A stretch of DNA of 64,000 nt from Diogma glabrata (GCA_963693315.1 OY856186.1:73553909-73617908), one strand, 5' to 3'. Positions 22,458 through 37,400 are shown, numbered from the stretch's first letter. Notes: a model not told the origin generated them from the sequence alone. Numbers and translations: made by a program.

Positions 22458-25400
22458 CTAACCTTTTGGATCGATTCCTTTTTGAATTGCAATTTTAACA
22501 TGATTACTTTCATGCACATTTTTATTTCCAATAGTTCGAAAAGTTCTCACACAATATTGACATTTATATGGTCTATCTCCTGTATGTATCCTCATATGCA
22601 CTTTTAAGCTTCCTTTTGATAAAAACTCATTTGAACAAACATGACATGAAAATTTTTCTTTCAACTCCATATGCGTTTTTTCGTGCAGCTTCAAAGTTGA
22701 CCCGAGTGCAAAAGTTTTTTTACATTTTTCACATTCAAACGGCCTTTCACCAGTATGTGTTCGCTCATGACGTCTCAAATCAATAGGCTTTTTGAAATAC
22801 CGTTGACAATATTTACAATGACGATCAGATGGTACTTCTGTTGTCGTATTATTATTATCTAGAAAACCTGCAGAAGTTGAAGTTTTATCTACATTTTCAT
22901 ATTGGTTTGAAAATGGTTCCTCTAAATGAATATTTTCTTCATTTTCATTAGGAACCGGAATTAATAAATTGTAGCTATTCATTTCATTTGCAACAGGAAG
23001 TTCATTTATATTTTCATTAACACAAATCAATGAATTGATATTTTCCTCATTGTTTTCAATAGAAATAAATTGAATTTGACTATCATCAATATTAGAGAAA
23101 TATAAATTTGAATTTATCTCATTTGGATATTGTGCTTGCTGTAGTGCACACAACTCATTTGGATTTATAATTTCATTGCTTTGTTCTAGTTCATTAATCA
23201 AATCGTTTTTGTGTCTTTTGATATGTTTACGACAGTCAACTGTACTTTTAAATCGTTTCGGACAATACGGACATATAAAATTACGTTCATTTGAATGTGA
23301 TATTTTATGTCGGTTTAGCATTTGTTTCGAAACAAATTTATTACTACATAATAAGCATCCATACGGTTTTTCACCGAGATGACCACGAACATGGATTTTA
23401 AGTGAATTTTTTGATTGGAATGATTTATCACAATATTTACATTTATGAGGACGAACACCTGTATGACCCAGAATATGTTGTTTTAAATGACATGATTTTA
23501 GAAATCCTATATTACATAAATAGCATATATGAGGACGACGACTCGTATTGTTTTCGTTTGAGCTGATATTTGATTTTCTGTTAATTGTTTCAATCACATC
23601 ACCGTTTTCCATCAAAACTAACGGTTCTCTTAGTGCAATTATTTGATTTGATGGGAACAATGACGATAAGTTAAGTTTTTTTGTTGTTTCTTTAATGATT
23701 TTTCTTCTTTTAGTACGAATTTCTTTTTTATGATCTTTAGAATGACACAATAGCTCATCAGCATTAAAGTACCTCTTTTTACAGGGATAACATTGGAACG
23801 CCATGTCATTTGTGGAATGTAATTCTTTAACGTGACAATCTAATGTTAACAATTCTCTGAAGTTTTTATTACAAATATAACACGAAAATTTTCTTCTTTT
23901 ATTTTCGTGAGTTTTAGAATGCGTGCTTAGTGCTGTTTTTAAAGCAAATCTTTTTTTGCATAAAACACATTCAAATGGTTTATCACGTGTATGCGTTCGA
24001 ATATGTCGCAATAGATCCGATGGACGAGTAAATTTTTTTTTACAATATAAACAACTAACACGACGTTTTCCATTTTTATCTAAAATAAGTTCTGCTTTTT
24101 GATGGACAATGGTTCCATTTTCCTTTCGATCAGCTAATTCAATTATATTATTAATTTGATTGTCAGTTGTATGGCTGCTTGATTCATTTTCATTAGGTTT
24201 GTTAATCTCATTATTGTTGGAAATTTCTTTAATTATTGATGTTTGTTTAATTTCATTTAATTGTGACATAATTTGTTTAAAATCTATTTCGTCGTTTTCT
24301 ATTTCATTGTTTGTCTTTTCATTTTGCTTTTTTAATATTGCTTTACGCCCATAATTCCTACTGTTCGTTTTTATCTTACTATGGAAATCAGTTATATGAC
24401 GATTTAGTGGTCCAAGGGTTCGAAATACACATGTGCATTGTAAGCATGGATACGATGTTTCATTTTGACTTGATTTTTCATGTAATCGTTGAATATGGAT
24501 TTTTAGGTTACCTGCAAAAGTTTAAAATAATTTTGTTTTAATTAAAAATGAAAATTAGGAGTATACTAATTAATACCAATAATACCTTACCAAGTTTGAT
24601 GTAAGAATATTATGGACAAAATACTAAGGACCGTGTGTACTTAGCATAATAATTATTAAAATGCATAGGGATTCCTGGTAGTTTATTGGTGAGATAGAGT
24701 TGATATGGAATAGGTTATAGCGAATGAACAGAGAATATAGAATGACTCTGTTTGTGTGGTCAGATAGCTTAAGTTTAATCCATTTTTTTATCACTGATCA
24801 ATTTATAAGCAGACCTGGGTATCACCGAACAGAAATACTCAAACACGAATTGTTCATGCATTGGTATTTTTATTTTCGACCACTTTTAATGTACTGTGGG
24901 GATGCAGACATCGGTCAGACCTACTTTCTTGAACGTGAAATAAGATCCAAATAATGACATTTTAAAATGAAATACATAAACGTTACATCTTTTCTTTGCA
25001 ATATGATGTGAATCGTACTCAGGGCCTCTATGTCTCAGTTCAACCTACTAACCAATAGGCTACTCAACACACAACTACAACCTCAACCACATCAAATTCT
25101 CATAGGATTATAAAATAGGTTTAAATACATTCTTCGTAGTTCCAAGTATTCAGATTGCCGAGAAATGTGTTCCTGAATGTAAGTGTTTACTGTATTGTTT
25201 GTATTTTTATTTTTTTATTTATTTTACTTTATATGTTTTCATTTAGATCATAGATCTATTATTTGTTTACAAACATTATAATATCCCAAATAAAATTTAA
25301 AGAAAAAGTTTAAAGTAATTAGAAAAAAATTCAAAAAATTGAATATCTAAAAAATCAAAACAACCAAAAACTAAAACAAAAAAAGTTGAACAGTGAAGGT

Positions 25401-28400
25401 GAGAGGTTCTCTCATTTTTATATATTATAAATAAATAAAAGAAGGTGAATAATAATAAAATATAAATAAATTTAAGGAGGAAAAGTTGGGTGATTAAAAT
25501 TAGAAAATGGCAAATGAGTGCGGAAAATGTGGAAAATATATTAGAAGTGAAGGTGTGGATATCAGATGTAGCGGGTTTTGTAATGCAGGATTTCATAGAA
25601 AGTGTGTTAATTTAACGGAATATGATGTGCAATTAATTGCCCAAAATAATGGAATAGTGCATTATCGTGTCGTGTGAAGAGTGCATTAATAAATTCAACG
25701 TATTAAAAACTAATTATAGTGATGTAATAAAATCTTTAAATGATAATAACTCAATTATTTTGAGCTTGCAAAATAAAATAATAAATGTGGTTGATGAATT
25801 AAAAGAGATGAAAACAGGAATTTGTAACGGTAATGTGTATTTAACAAGTAAAGAAGACGTAATCAAGCATAAATCTACATATGCAGATATTTTAATATTA
25901 CCGGTGTTTATAAAACCAAAAGCTGAAAACAAAAACAAGTTAAATACTGCTACTAAACAAAATATTCAGAATGCATGTAAACCATCATCTATTGGAGTTG
26001 AAGTTAATAATATTTATGAAATGAAAAACAATGAACGTATTATTGTTAATTGTTTAAGCAAAGAATCGGCCGAAAAAATCCAGTCAACTTTGAAAGAAAA
26101 AATAGGCAAGGACTATGAGGTGAATCTACCTAAATTGAGATTACCACAGTTGTTAGTGGTAGGAATAAGTGATCTATATTCAACAGAGAGGATTGAAGAA
26201 TCTATAAAAGCGCAAAATAATTACACTTTTACTGAATTGAAATGTGTTAAAGTGTATGAATCTTATAAAAGAAAAAGAGTTTATAATGCCAAAATTGAGT
26301 TGAATGGCGATGCTCACAAGGATGTCTTGTATCGTGGCAAATTAAATATTGAATGGGACAGCTGTTTTGTTTTTGACCGATGCAAAATATTAAAATGTTT
26401 TAAATGCTGGGGCTTTAATCACAAAGCAGATAGCTGCAAGATTTGCGCGTGCTGCTACAAGTATGGTGAGAAAGATCATGTAGCAAGTGGGTGTAGTGCT
26501 GATCATCCAGTTTGTTTAAACTGCATGAGGATAAAGACCAAATTAGGGATTAAGCAACTTGATATAAACCATGAAACAAAAAACTTACAATGTCCAGTTT
26601 TTCAAAGGAAACTAAGCAATCAAATAGTTTTATATAAATATTTAAATATCCAAGGTTTGAATAATAATTTCAATGAACTAGAAAAAATGTTATTAAATGG
26701 TGATTATGAATTTATATTGCTAAGTGAAACGCATCTGGTGGATTTAGATGTTGACGCATTGGTGGGTCTAAGCGATTATAACTTGATAAGATGTGACTCA
26801 AGCTCGAGGCATACTGGTGGGGTTTGCATTTATATAAAAAAAACACTGGAATATGTCCATTTTAAAAAATGAATCGTGAATCGTGAATGAATCGAACTAC
26901 AATATTAAGTAAAAAATAATGCAACAATTCTCTAAACCAGAACGGAGGATAAGTTCTCTCTCTCTCTCTCTGGCGTTTACATCCCATGAAGGAATTTTGC
27001 CGTCTGTGCCACCAGCTTCCAATCATCTCGTTCCATGACCAGTTGACCCCAGTTTCGACATCCTATATCACGAAGGTCTTGGATGATGTCATCACGCCAG
27101 CGTTGTCTAGGTCTTCCTCTTCGACGAACACCAGCTGGTTGTTGTTGGGACGCTTTTTTTATCATTCTTTCCAATGGAGCCCTTTCTACATGACCAAACC
27201 ATCTAATCCGGTTGGATTTAATGAATCCGATTGCATCGCAGCCTCCAAGAAGCTCTCTGATTTCATGATTCATACGGATTCTATACTGATTTTCAGCAAC
27301 TTTACATGGACCATAAATTGTTCGTATGACTTTCCTCTCGAATGTTGATAGAATTCTACAATCGGAGGAAGTCAGTGTCCAGCTTTCACTTCCAAATGTA
27401 AGCACAGGTCGGATTAATGCTTTGTAAAGTGTGAGTTTACACGACCGCGAAAGATGTTTTGATCGCAGAAGTTTTGAGTATGCGTAGAAAACTCTGTATG
27501 CGGCAGAGACACGGGCTTTGATATCTGCAAGCCGTTTAGCATTTTTTTCAAGCTGAGAGAGACTATCCTTAATATCGCTTGTTCTACGTCCGAGAAGCAC
27601 AATATCATCTGCGTAGCCAAGAACTTGACTAGATTTGTTATATATGCAGTTTTGTGTATCAATTCGGCTTTTTCTTATCGCGTACTCCAATGCCAAATTA
27701 AATAGTATGGGCGCGAGTGCATCACCTTGTCGAACACCTGATGTTATATCGAATGGATCAGAAACTGACCCTTCGATTACTATTCTACAATTTGATCCCG
27801 ATGTTGTGAGTTTGCACAGAGAAACAAGTTTCTCTGGGATACCAAGGCATATGAGTGCGGACCAGAGGTTGTCGCGGATGATACTATCATATGCTTGCCT
27901 GAAATCAACGTAGAGCTGGTGAATGCTGATGTTGTACTCCCAACATTTTTCCAGAATCATCCTTAATGTAAAACATTGATCTGTGGTTGAGCGGTTGGGA
28001 CGAAAACCACACTGATAGTCATCGATGATAGATACGGCGAACGGGATGAGTCGAGCAAGTACAACATTAACTAGTATTTTATATGCAGTGTTCAACAGTG
28101 CGATGACACGATAATTTTCACACTTTAGACGGTCACCTTTCTTATGTAGCGCAACAATGAGAGCTGTTTTCCATTCAGCAGGTAGTTCTTCTTGGTCCCA
28201 GATTGCAAGAATCAGATCGTATATGGGTCATTCTCCTGAAAAGGGGTAGTTTGAAAAAACAAATTTTTGAATTTTAAACATGAAATAAAAATCGTTATTA
28301 TTATGTTTTCTATTAGATAATAACTTGCTGTATTAAGTCATACTATTGGCCCAGATCATATTTGAGAAATTTTAAGAAAAAAAAACTTTTAAATCTTTAC

Positions 28401-31400
28401 TTGTTCACAGATGTGATAGTGGTAATAAACAACTACTACCATAGTGATAATAAACAACTATTATGTCTAAAGAAACCTGATTTGCGATCCGCTAAAGTGT
28501 ACTGCTTGTACTTCCTCAGAATATTTGCAGTTATAATTCTGTGAAAAATCACAGTGTGTAAGGATTTCATTTTCCGACAAGCTTTTCTTAATTTTGCTTA
28601 TAACATGATAATAATGTAAGTTAATTTAAGTTTTATCAACAAAAATCATTTATAAATATTAAAGATCACACTATTGTTGTTTGTGTCACGTCTGTTACTC
28701 AGCTGTTCCGACGGAGACATTGAATGTCCACGGACGTGATGTCCACGGATGTGATAAATTCATTAAAAACATTCTGTGAATGATTACATTTTGGTTTTAG
28801 GAAGTTGTTCTTTGAAATGTATTATATATATAATTCACTTTTACTATAACTACAATAAAAATTTAAATTTAGTAATTACTTACAGAATTATGATGTCCAC
28901 GAATGTGACTCTATGATCTTGCCCTACTTAAAATTTTGATGTTCTATGGCAAATTGAACACTATTAGAACACTCAACCTGCTAATAAAAGTTCTCGAAAG
29001 CTAATATGGCTGACTGACAATTTATAAATCATAGATTTGGTTCTTTTAATGCCATCTATGACGAAATAGAAGAAATAAACATTTTGTCCACGGAAGTGAC
29101 TGAAATTCTTGGGACATTCTAGTTTCTGCTGTAAAACTGATTTTGTTAATCTGTTCATGATAAAGGTTTGAGGTACAATAAGTAGACATATTTATTTATT
29201 TTATACAGTATATTTTTTATTTTCAATGTAATTATTATTTTGATTTTGAATCTTATTATTTTAAAACTTCAGTCTTGGGACAGTCCACGGACGTGATTTA
29301 TCACGTTTCGAGATCATATTTTTCAATAAAAATAAAACTAAATAGCTTCTTTTATACTGTTGCTTAATTCTCTTAGAAACACGTTGCAATTTCCACTAGC
29401 ATACACAGAATTTGTACAATTATTTACATAAGAAAAATTGCTTGGACATAAAATGTACCCTTTTTGGAGAATCACCCATATACGTGAGACCAGAGCTGCT
29501 CCTCCATTTTTCAGAAGTTCTGCGGGAATTCCATCGAAACCTGGTGATTTGCCATTTTTCAGTTTTTTAATGGCAGCTTCCACTTCTTCTATTGCTGGGT
29601 AAGGGACAAAAATCTCCTCAGTTGAGGGAGCAATTGCTCGAATAGGATGAACTTCGTTCGTCCTATTCAGTAGGTCTTGTTCACTTGTTGTAAGTTCATT
29701 ATTTTCATTTTTGATGGCTGTAGATCTTGGGTGGAAATCTTTTGTCAGATTCCGTGCATTGGCAAAGCACTCTTTTGAATTTCCGTTGGCCGCATGTTGG
29801 TTGATGTTTTCGATGCAGCTCTTCGTGCTCGCGTTTCTTTTTACGTAGAAGTTTTGCTGAGGCTTTTCTGGCGCATAGATAATCAGCTTGGGAGCTTCGG
29901 GTGTTCCTTGTTAACCATTTTTCTCGCAGTTTTTATTTATTTTCAACGGATTGGCGGCACTCGTCGTCAAACCATTCGTTGTGTGATTTCGGTGGTCGTT
30001 TTCCGATTGTAGTTTGTGCTGCGGCTATAATGGTTGATTGAAGCTTTTGCCAATCTTCTTGTATGTTTAATGGCATCTCAGAAGAGATGTCATGCTCTTC
30101 TATGTTTTGTGTTATTATTTCCTGATATCAGCGTTTCCGGATGTTTAAATGCTTCGACATTCCAGCGCACGGTCTTTTTTGCTTGTCTGTTAAATGTAGA
30201 TGACAACATGCACTTGTACTTAAAGATGACAAGCATATGATCGGTGTCCATATCAGCACCTCTGTATGATCGAACGTCAGTTATACTTGTAGAGTGTCTC
30301 TTAGAGATCATGACGTGATCGATTTGATTTTCCGTTCTTCCGTCATTTGATTTCCACGTTGCCTTGTGAATTCTCTTGTGAGGGAAGAAAGTGCTGGAAA
30401 TTACTAGATCATACATCATAGCCAGCTCGGCTGCGCGAAAACCGTTATTGTTGCTGGTATGATGCAAGCTGTTAGGACCGATATGTGTTTTAAGTTCTGC
30501 AATCCTACCGATTTGAGCATTAAAGTCACCTACCACGATTTTTATATCGTGCCGCGGGATGTTATTGATGACTTCCTCGAGTTCTAGGAAGAACAGGTCT
30601 GCTTTATCATCTGCTTTATTTTCAGTAGGTGCATGAACATTGACGATCGTTATATTGAATTTTTGCGTGCGGATTCTCAGTGTGCATAACCGCATATTAA
30701 TTGGGCAGAAGTCGATAACATGCTGATTCACGCGACGGTGTATAAGAAAGCCAACTCCAAATTCTCCTCCGTTTTGATGACCGCAATAATACAGAGTGTA
30801 TCCTTTCGCTGTTTCATGGATTCCACTGCCTGGCCATCTTAGTTCTTGTAATGCCACTATATCCAGTGTGAAGCTCTCGACTTGTTGGGTGAATTTTAGG
30901 AGATCTCCTGGTCTTCTAAGGTCTAACACGTTCCAGGTTCCTATTTTTAAATCGTAGTCCGGGTACAGTTTCCGAGGTCGTTCCAATAATGAATCCGAGA
31001 TATTCCGAGGCCTGTGTACAGATTTCATGACAATAATTTTTTTACGGAAATGGGGTGTTAGCCCTTCGCCCAACCCAAATTTTCGTGAATGGGTTCGTTC
31101 TGCATCTTAAGGTCACCAGAAACAACCTTTTTACACGTTTATATAGCGAGCCGCTTGATCCAAGACAGAAGACCGCTGAAAGTCGCCCCTAACATGGAGA
31201 ACAGACGCTTTCTACACATTTATATAGCGAGCCGCTTGATCCAAGACAGACGCCCGCTCCAAGCCGCCCCTAACATGGAGAACAGACGCTTGAGTTGCAT
31301 TGGTTTTATGGCGCCAATGACTCGCCATGGTGCAGAATCATTGAGTATAAGCAGTATTTACTCTGCCCCTCTCAACTACACCAACCTAATTCTGTTAGCG

Positions 31401-34400
31401 TTACCCAGGTAGCACGGCGTGGACGTAGGATTTCGGATTTTCGCTACCCAAGGATAAGTTCGCTAATCTAAAAGGTTTTCTTTCGATTCATCAATGGAGA
31501 AACCCAGACGGCTGCAAGGTCTCAAAGATGTTCACTCCAGAGGTGAGTGGGTCAACCAATATACTCTGTTAAGTCTGACCCGTTTAGACTGTAGACTAAT
31601 GGTGGAACTACTAACAGATCGTCATCATGTGAATATACATATGGTGAGGCTTAGAATAGGAAATGATCTTACATGCGGTTTTGTGTTGAATAGGATGAGA
31701 TAGTCTCTTACATCATCGAAGAATGTTTGGCTCTCACATAGCTCTGACGACCGGTCCTAGTGTGGTTTGATCGACAGAATTTTGGTCTCTACATGTAGAT
31801 GGTCTTAGTGTGCCACTAAGTAACAGCTAGTTGCAACCCGAAATGTAGAGTTTTGAGTTTTTTATGACATTTAACTTAGCTGTGAACACTAGAGAGGTGC
31901 CAAATAATGATGGATTTCTTATCTTTCACTTAACTCGTGCCTGTGAAAGACATCAGCATGTTGTTGCGAGCATGTAGTTTACTGCAGATTTGCTTTGTGT
32001 GAGGAACTGTTGATATAGTGTTTCCTGCAACCTCTGTTTCTAACTTATCGTATAATTTACGATTTCACTGTCATACTGTTACTATTCTGCATAATCGCAA
32101 CGAAAGCAAAACAAAATTGTCAATTGTAGTCTATTGTAGTCAATTTCAATTTTCCCTATACAATATTTTAATAAGAAAACTAAAATGTATTTCCAAGAAA
32201 AAGGGCCGGAGATAAAAACAAAACTATGAAATAAAATATATTCGAAATAATAACGTAGATTTCATCAGAATTTCTCAAATTTTATTTATAAAGAATTTGA
32301 CCTATCGAATAATTAGAAATTATGAAAAATTGTATATAAGGAATTCCTGTTCAAGAACGAGAACTAATTTAAATTATTTTGGGATAGTGTAAACAGTTTA
32401 AGTGGAATGCGATTATGTTAAGCGAAATTAATTGTAAACGAAATCGTTTTTGAACCAAAATGTAAGAGAACAAAGGGTGAAGGAGATTTATAATTTTCTG
32501 ACATACTTTTAACGAACAATCCCAATTCCCAATGTCGTTATCGAAAATACGAAGTTTGAGCTGAATCGCATTCAAACTAGAGGACTGATATAAATTACGA
32601 ATGAAGAAGAATTGCTGTAAATGGAGTATATGGTTGTCTGGTTTTGCATATAGAAAAAAACAGCACGATGCTATGATATAAACAAAAATGTATGAAACCA
32701 TTTTTCATAATATAAATTCAAGCTCAAGCTATTTTTACGTTCCATTGCGTCTTGTCTTGTTAGGAGGGAAAAAAAGCTGAAGCAAAATTTCCTCAGTTAC
32801 CCTATTGACCGTTTTTTACTATGCACATAATTTTTTGCCGCCGGGCGCAGGTATGCTTCATGATTCTGTAACGTCTGTATAAATATTACACAGGAAGATC
32901 ACAGCAGAGTCGGTTCAAAAAATTGGTTTGATTGGTTGGACGAACTCAACGGCTTTCACGGCGTTTGTTCTTAGCACCGAAATTGCCCGGAATATAACGT
33001 TCAAAAGTTTTTTCGCTAAAGGGACATCCAAGTACGCTAAAGGAGCGATCCGCACTATTGTTCAAATAACTGCAATAAAATCTAAAAGTACGCTAAAAGA
33101 GTGCTCCGCACTATTGTTCAAATAACCGCAAAATATGCTACTGCTTGATTGCGAAATATGCGACAAAAACAGAAGTGGACGGTTTGCATTCATCTTTTAT
33201 TTCATGTTTCGACGTTAGATACTGCTTAATTAATGATTTAAACACCGTCCTAACGGACTTGCAATACTAAGCAAGGGATCAAATTATCAAAAGAAATTGA
33301 TTAATCTAAATTCAGGAAAATATTCAACGGTTATCAGCAAGACGTATCACTGCTAACAACATCAGATCTCCTAGTATACTACTATCCAACACATCATTAA
33401 TAACAAGCGTGATATAGGGAAAAACAGAGATATCATCACCAATAATGAAAGCGATTGTAAGATCAATAACAAAGTGCAAGGCAGATAATTGCATGTGTAT
33501 TGTTTATCCGTTTAATGTGGAGCATGGTTTTGCTAAAAGTTTTTTGTTATCAATATGGATGGACTGCTTTGTTCGAAGATTCTCTAAACCTCAAAGAAAA
33601 ACTTTTATGGAACATTTGTAAAATTTGACACAAGCTGGTAGATGAGGAACGCCTATCTGAATAGACAGAACTTTATGATGAGAACAATTAAAGTTTGAAA
33701 TTGTTTGAAACACGATGTTGCATGATGTTGATCACGCATGGAGAGATCAGTATTTGTTGATTTGTAAAATTGTTTTAATTTTTGATCTAAAGATGTGACA
33801 ATTGATAACCCCGCATACTCCAGTCCTTGCAATTGGCATACGATTTACCGTGAAATATCACATACCACTGGCAATAGCAGTGAAATATTACTATTCACTA
33901 GCCAAGGTGACGTATTAGACGTGCTGGCGGATGAACTCGATTAAGTCAACGGTAGCGCTCTCTATTTTAGTTATATAATATTTTTTAATGGTGCCGCGAC
34001 ATTGCTTACTCGCTTCCATATAACCTATCTATAGGTGACCTTAAACAATTGAGAAAGAAAGTGCGCCACATGATCGAGGAATATATATACCACTAGCTGG
34101 ATTATTGGCAACCCTATTTTATTTATTTATTTATTACTTTACATGATGGCAAACAGGTCGAGGCCCAATACATTACCCAATATATTATACATTTTACAAA
34201 GAGAAAAAAAATATAAGGCAGGAGCCATACAGCAAAAAAGAAAGTATACTTAAACTATATAAATAAGACACAAAATTAAATGAATATATACATATAAACA
34301 TGACTATAACCAAAAATAACTATAAAAAAAAATGACATCTAATTGATATGAAATATAAAAAAAAATTAAATTGAATTCATAGCAACAACAGCAAACTACC

Positions 34401-37400
34401 AGAGACCAGACTAACCCTCCATACACCCGCTTTAAATTACTAGCCAACAATAGTAGGCTTACTGGTTTCGCAGATTTCAAAAAAAAAAAAGAGAAAACAT
34501 AACATACTAGGACATGAACATTAACAGGAAGGAAGGAATGGGAGTTAAGGGTAGGAAGGAAAGAGGGAGGTGGTGGGAAAAAGGAAAATCGACGCAGAAA
34601 TTACAAATCCATCGCCACAAGGTAAGAGCATGCGGCAAGCAATATATTAAACATAAGGCAGCAGTAGTGACAAAATCACAATTTGAGAAGAAAGCAAGAA
34701 ATTAAGACTAGACGGTATCAGAGCAGATCATATAAGTAAAAAGCTTGGATCGAAAACTAGAGACAGACATGTTGAACCGCTTAAGCTCCGGCGTAATGTC
34801 ATTAAACAGCTTTGACGTTCTAATCGAGTACGAGAGAGCATAGGTGTTGCAACTTATGGAAGGAAGGGTAATTAAATACAGTCGAGTTGAAGGACCAAAA
34901 ATAAACCATTTCATCAAATACAGTGGACACTCATATTTGAAAAGTTAGTATGTAAAGTAGTTATCCGGATATCCGGATAATAATCCGGATAATGCCTTTA
35001 ATAAAAACAATAGTTTTAAAAAATTAAAATCAAATCAAAAGCAATCAAAATTTATTTTCATCTGCAAAATAATATTTAAAAAATACAAGAGCGTTTAACA
35101 TTGGAAGCTGCAAACGATTTCTAGTTTTTATTAGCTTTTCTAGGTTAGGAATGAGTGTTTTACATGCGCTATATGAATTAAATTTCTTGTCCGGCAATGA
35201 ATAATTTTTTGAACGAATAACTTTACTATTTTCGATTGGTGAAATCGTATTTTTCAATTCCATGACTAATGTACATTCGGTGAGTTCGGTCGGATTTGGA
35301 GAATTTTCATTTTCCTTATCTTATTGATCTGCCATTATTAACAAAACATTTTCGGATGTTTTGGTATCCAGAAACAAACTTTTTATTAACTTTTTTGCAT
35401 AAATGATAGCTGGTGTTTTAGAAACATAACTAAAATCGTTAAAATTATCATTTCGGGATAATGTCTGTCTTAACGTGACTGTAGACTGTCTTAATGTGTT
35501 TAACTTTATATATTTATAAATTACTCAAAATTGAACTGTAAATTATGACACGGAAAAATACTGTTTTTAGTTTGTAAATATAAAACTGCACTCCAATAGA
35601 ATGAAATGGTCTCCAAATTCTAAATCGTGCTAAATTTAAAAATTTAGCATGATATCGTTCCAATTTATTTCTTCTAAATAATTATAAATTTGAACACCGG
35701 TGACAAAAATCATATAATTGTTATTGAGTTGTTTGCATTAAAAACTAGAAAATAATTTATAGTTTCAAACATCAAAGTGAATAAATAATTAAAATAAATA
35801 AATTTTCTCTAACTCAAGATGACCAAAAACTGATTTGATACACAATATTCAATAATATGTTGTTCTGATATTTAATAATACAAAAACTTTAAATTTTATA
35901 ATAGAATTTAAAATTCTTAACAATTTTGAAATTTTAAAATTAAACTTGAAGTTAATGTTTAACTGTCAGCTCAAATAAGTCTACTAATGCAAGTATTGGA
36001 TTTAGTCAACTTGAAAATGTGCTAAATCATTTTAGTATTGCGGAGACCAATTAGTATTCAATTGGAACCCAGTCTAAATTACGCTTCTAAAAATTCAAGT
36101 ACAAAACAATTGCTGGAATGATAATTCTTAGATCAACAAAACGAAATCGTATATTATGAAAAAATTAGTAGTAGCTGATTAAAATTTTTAAAATGGTATA
36201 AATAGCGCAAATAATTTTTTTTTGCTTTAATTTAGTTATCCGGATATTTTTTGTGAATTAACCGGATATCGGATAGCAAGATTTTTACGCATTATCCGGA
36301 TAATTTCAATCCAGCTTAAACCGGATTAGAAACACTAGTGTTGTCTAATTTTGAGACCGTAAACGAATCGAACCACCGAACCGAACCGAACCATTTTAGT
36401 TTTGTTTTTGCAAATTTTTCTTAAAAATATTTGATTTTTATCTCTTATTCTATTTTAATTTCCTCCATCTAATCATGAAATATTGGTATAATGTCAGCTT
36501 ATGACTCTGGCTCAACACTTTTTCGTGAACAGGTTATATGCGAGAGGCTTCCTATATACAAGAACCGCAAACAAAGAAAGCGCTTTACGAAGACCAAGAT
36601 GCCCGTTTCAAGCCGCCTGAAGGAGAATTTATTTCACATTCTTTCCACTAAACCACCACCAGATTGCAAAGTTGAATTAGGATTTTGCTGCGCAGGTTAA
36701 CGATTAATAAATGAAACCGAGTTATAAATATTCAAATCTTTTCAAGTAAATTAAAATAAAATATAAATATTACCTTTTTGCGCAAACTTTAAAAAACAAT
36801 GTGGACACATATAAGGCTTCTTTCCCGTATGCCGCAATAAATGAATTCCTAATGAACTTTTCTGTGAAAATTTTGTATCACATAAATTACATTTGTACGG
36901 CTTTTCACCATTATGCACCCTCATATGCCGTTGTAACAGGCAAGGTTTTGAAAAAAATTTATGACATATTTCACAAGTTCGATTTTTTTTCAATATCTTA
37001 TTCGAACTCTCATCATTTGGTTTTCGTTTCTTTTTTTTGTAATTTTCAATAATTTTATCATGTGCATTGTTAATATGCTCGGTGAGAAATGTTTTTGTTA
37101 AAAATATTTCATCGCAATAATCACAATTAAAATATTCTGATCGAAAATGATATGTTGATAGATGGCCTTTTAGGCTAGCTAAACGATTAAATTTTTTATT
37201 ACAAAATTCACAGATGCTGTTACCATTATGTATTGTAATATGAATATGTAGATTTTCTATAAAATTGAAACCTTCATTACATTCAGGGCATTTGTTTGCT
37301 TTTTCATATATATGTTCCTTTTTATGTCGATTTAATAGAATTAAACTATTAAATTGTTTATTAGGACATAATTCACAAGTAAAATTGGTATTTAACGATG

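Larger units (their letters stand above)
26945..31075 (-). pseudogene. RTE-like LINE (EN-RT polyprotein), interrupted
   Basis: Reading from 31075 down: endonuclease with IGTWNVLDLRRPG, DIVALQELRWPGSG, IVNVHAPTENK, IVVGDFNAQIG and the terminal DTDHMLV block (to 30090). A poorly open linker follows, then the RT: KNGKSPGFDGIPAELL near 29540, YQCGFRPNRSTTDQ near 28020, RQAYDSI, SGVRQGDALAPILFNLALE, LGYADDIVLL near 27610. Last come thumb and tail sequences up to RRGRPRQRWRDD near 27090. This is the BovB/RTE layout often annotated as craniofacial development protein 2-like. Bases 28225-29477 are a foreign insertion. Removing it with one ATAT copy restores the frame there. The 3' end is an (AG)n tract on the minus strand (26954-26971), typical of simple-repeat LINE tails. 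Other stops show it is dead. Confidence 0.85.
24512..36773 (-). other. 12.3-kb intron 3 of the zinc-finger gene
   Basis: It is bounded by donor GTAATA (36773 side) and acceptor TTTTGCAG (24512 side). It contains a LINE 5' fragment, an RTE-like LINE with a nested TIR element, two LINE 3' ends and a TIR-like element, listed separately. The stretches 24521-25300 and 31770-34115 hold no recognised gene. Confidence 0.8.

Noticed and set aside
24160..24354. The ORF start at 24269 as the N-terminus of a separate zinc-finger gene
   Set aside because: The frame is open upstream to an acceptor at 24512, includes another C2H2 finger and the second half of a split finger, and joins in phase to the exon at 36774.
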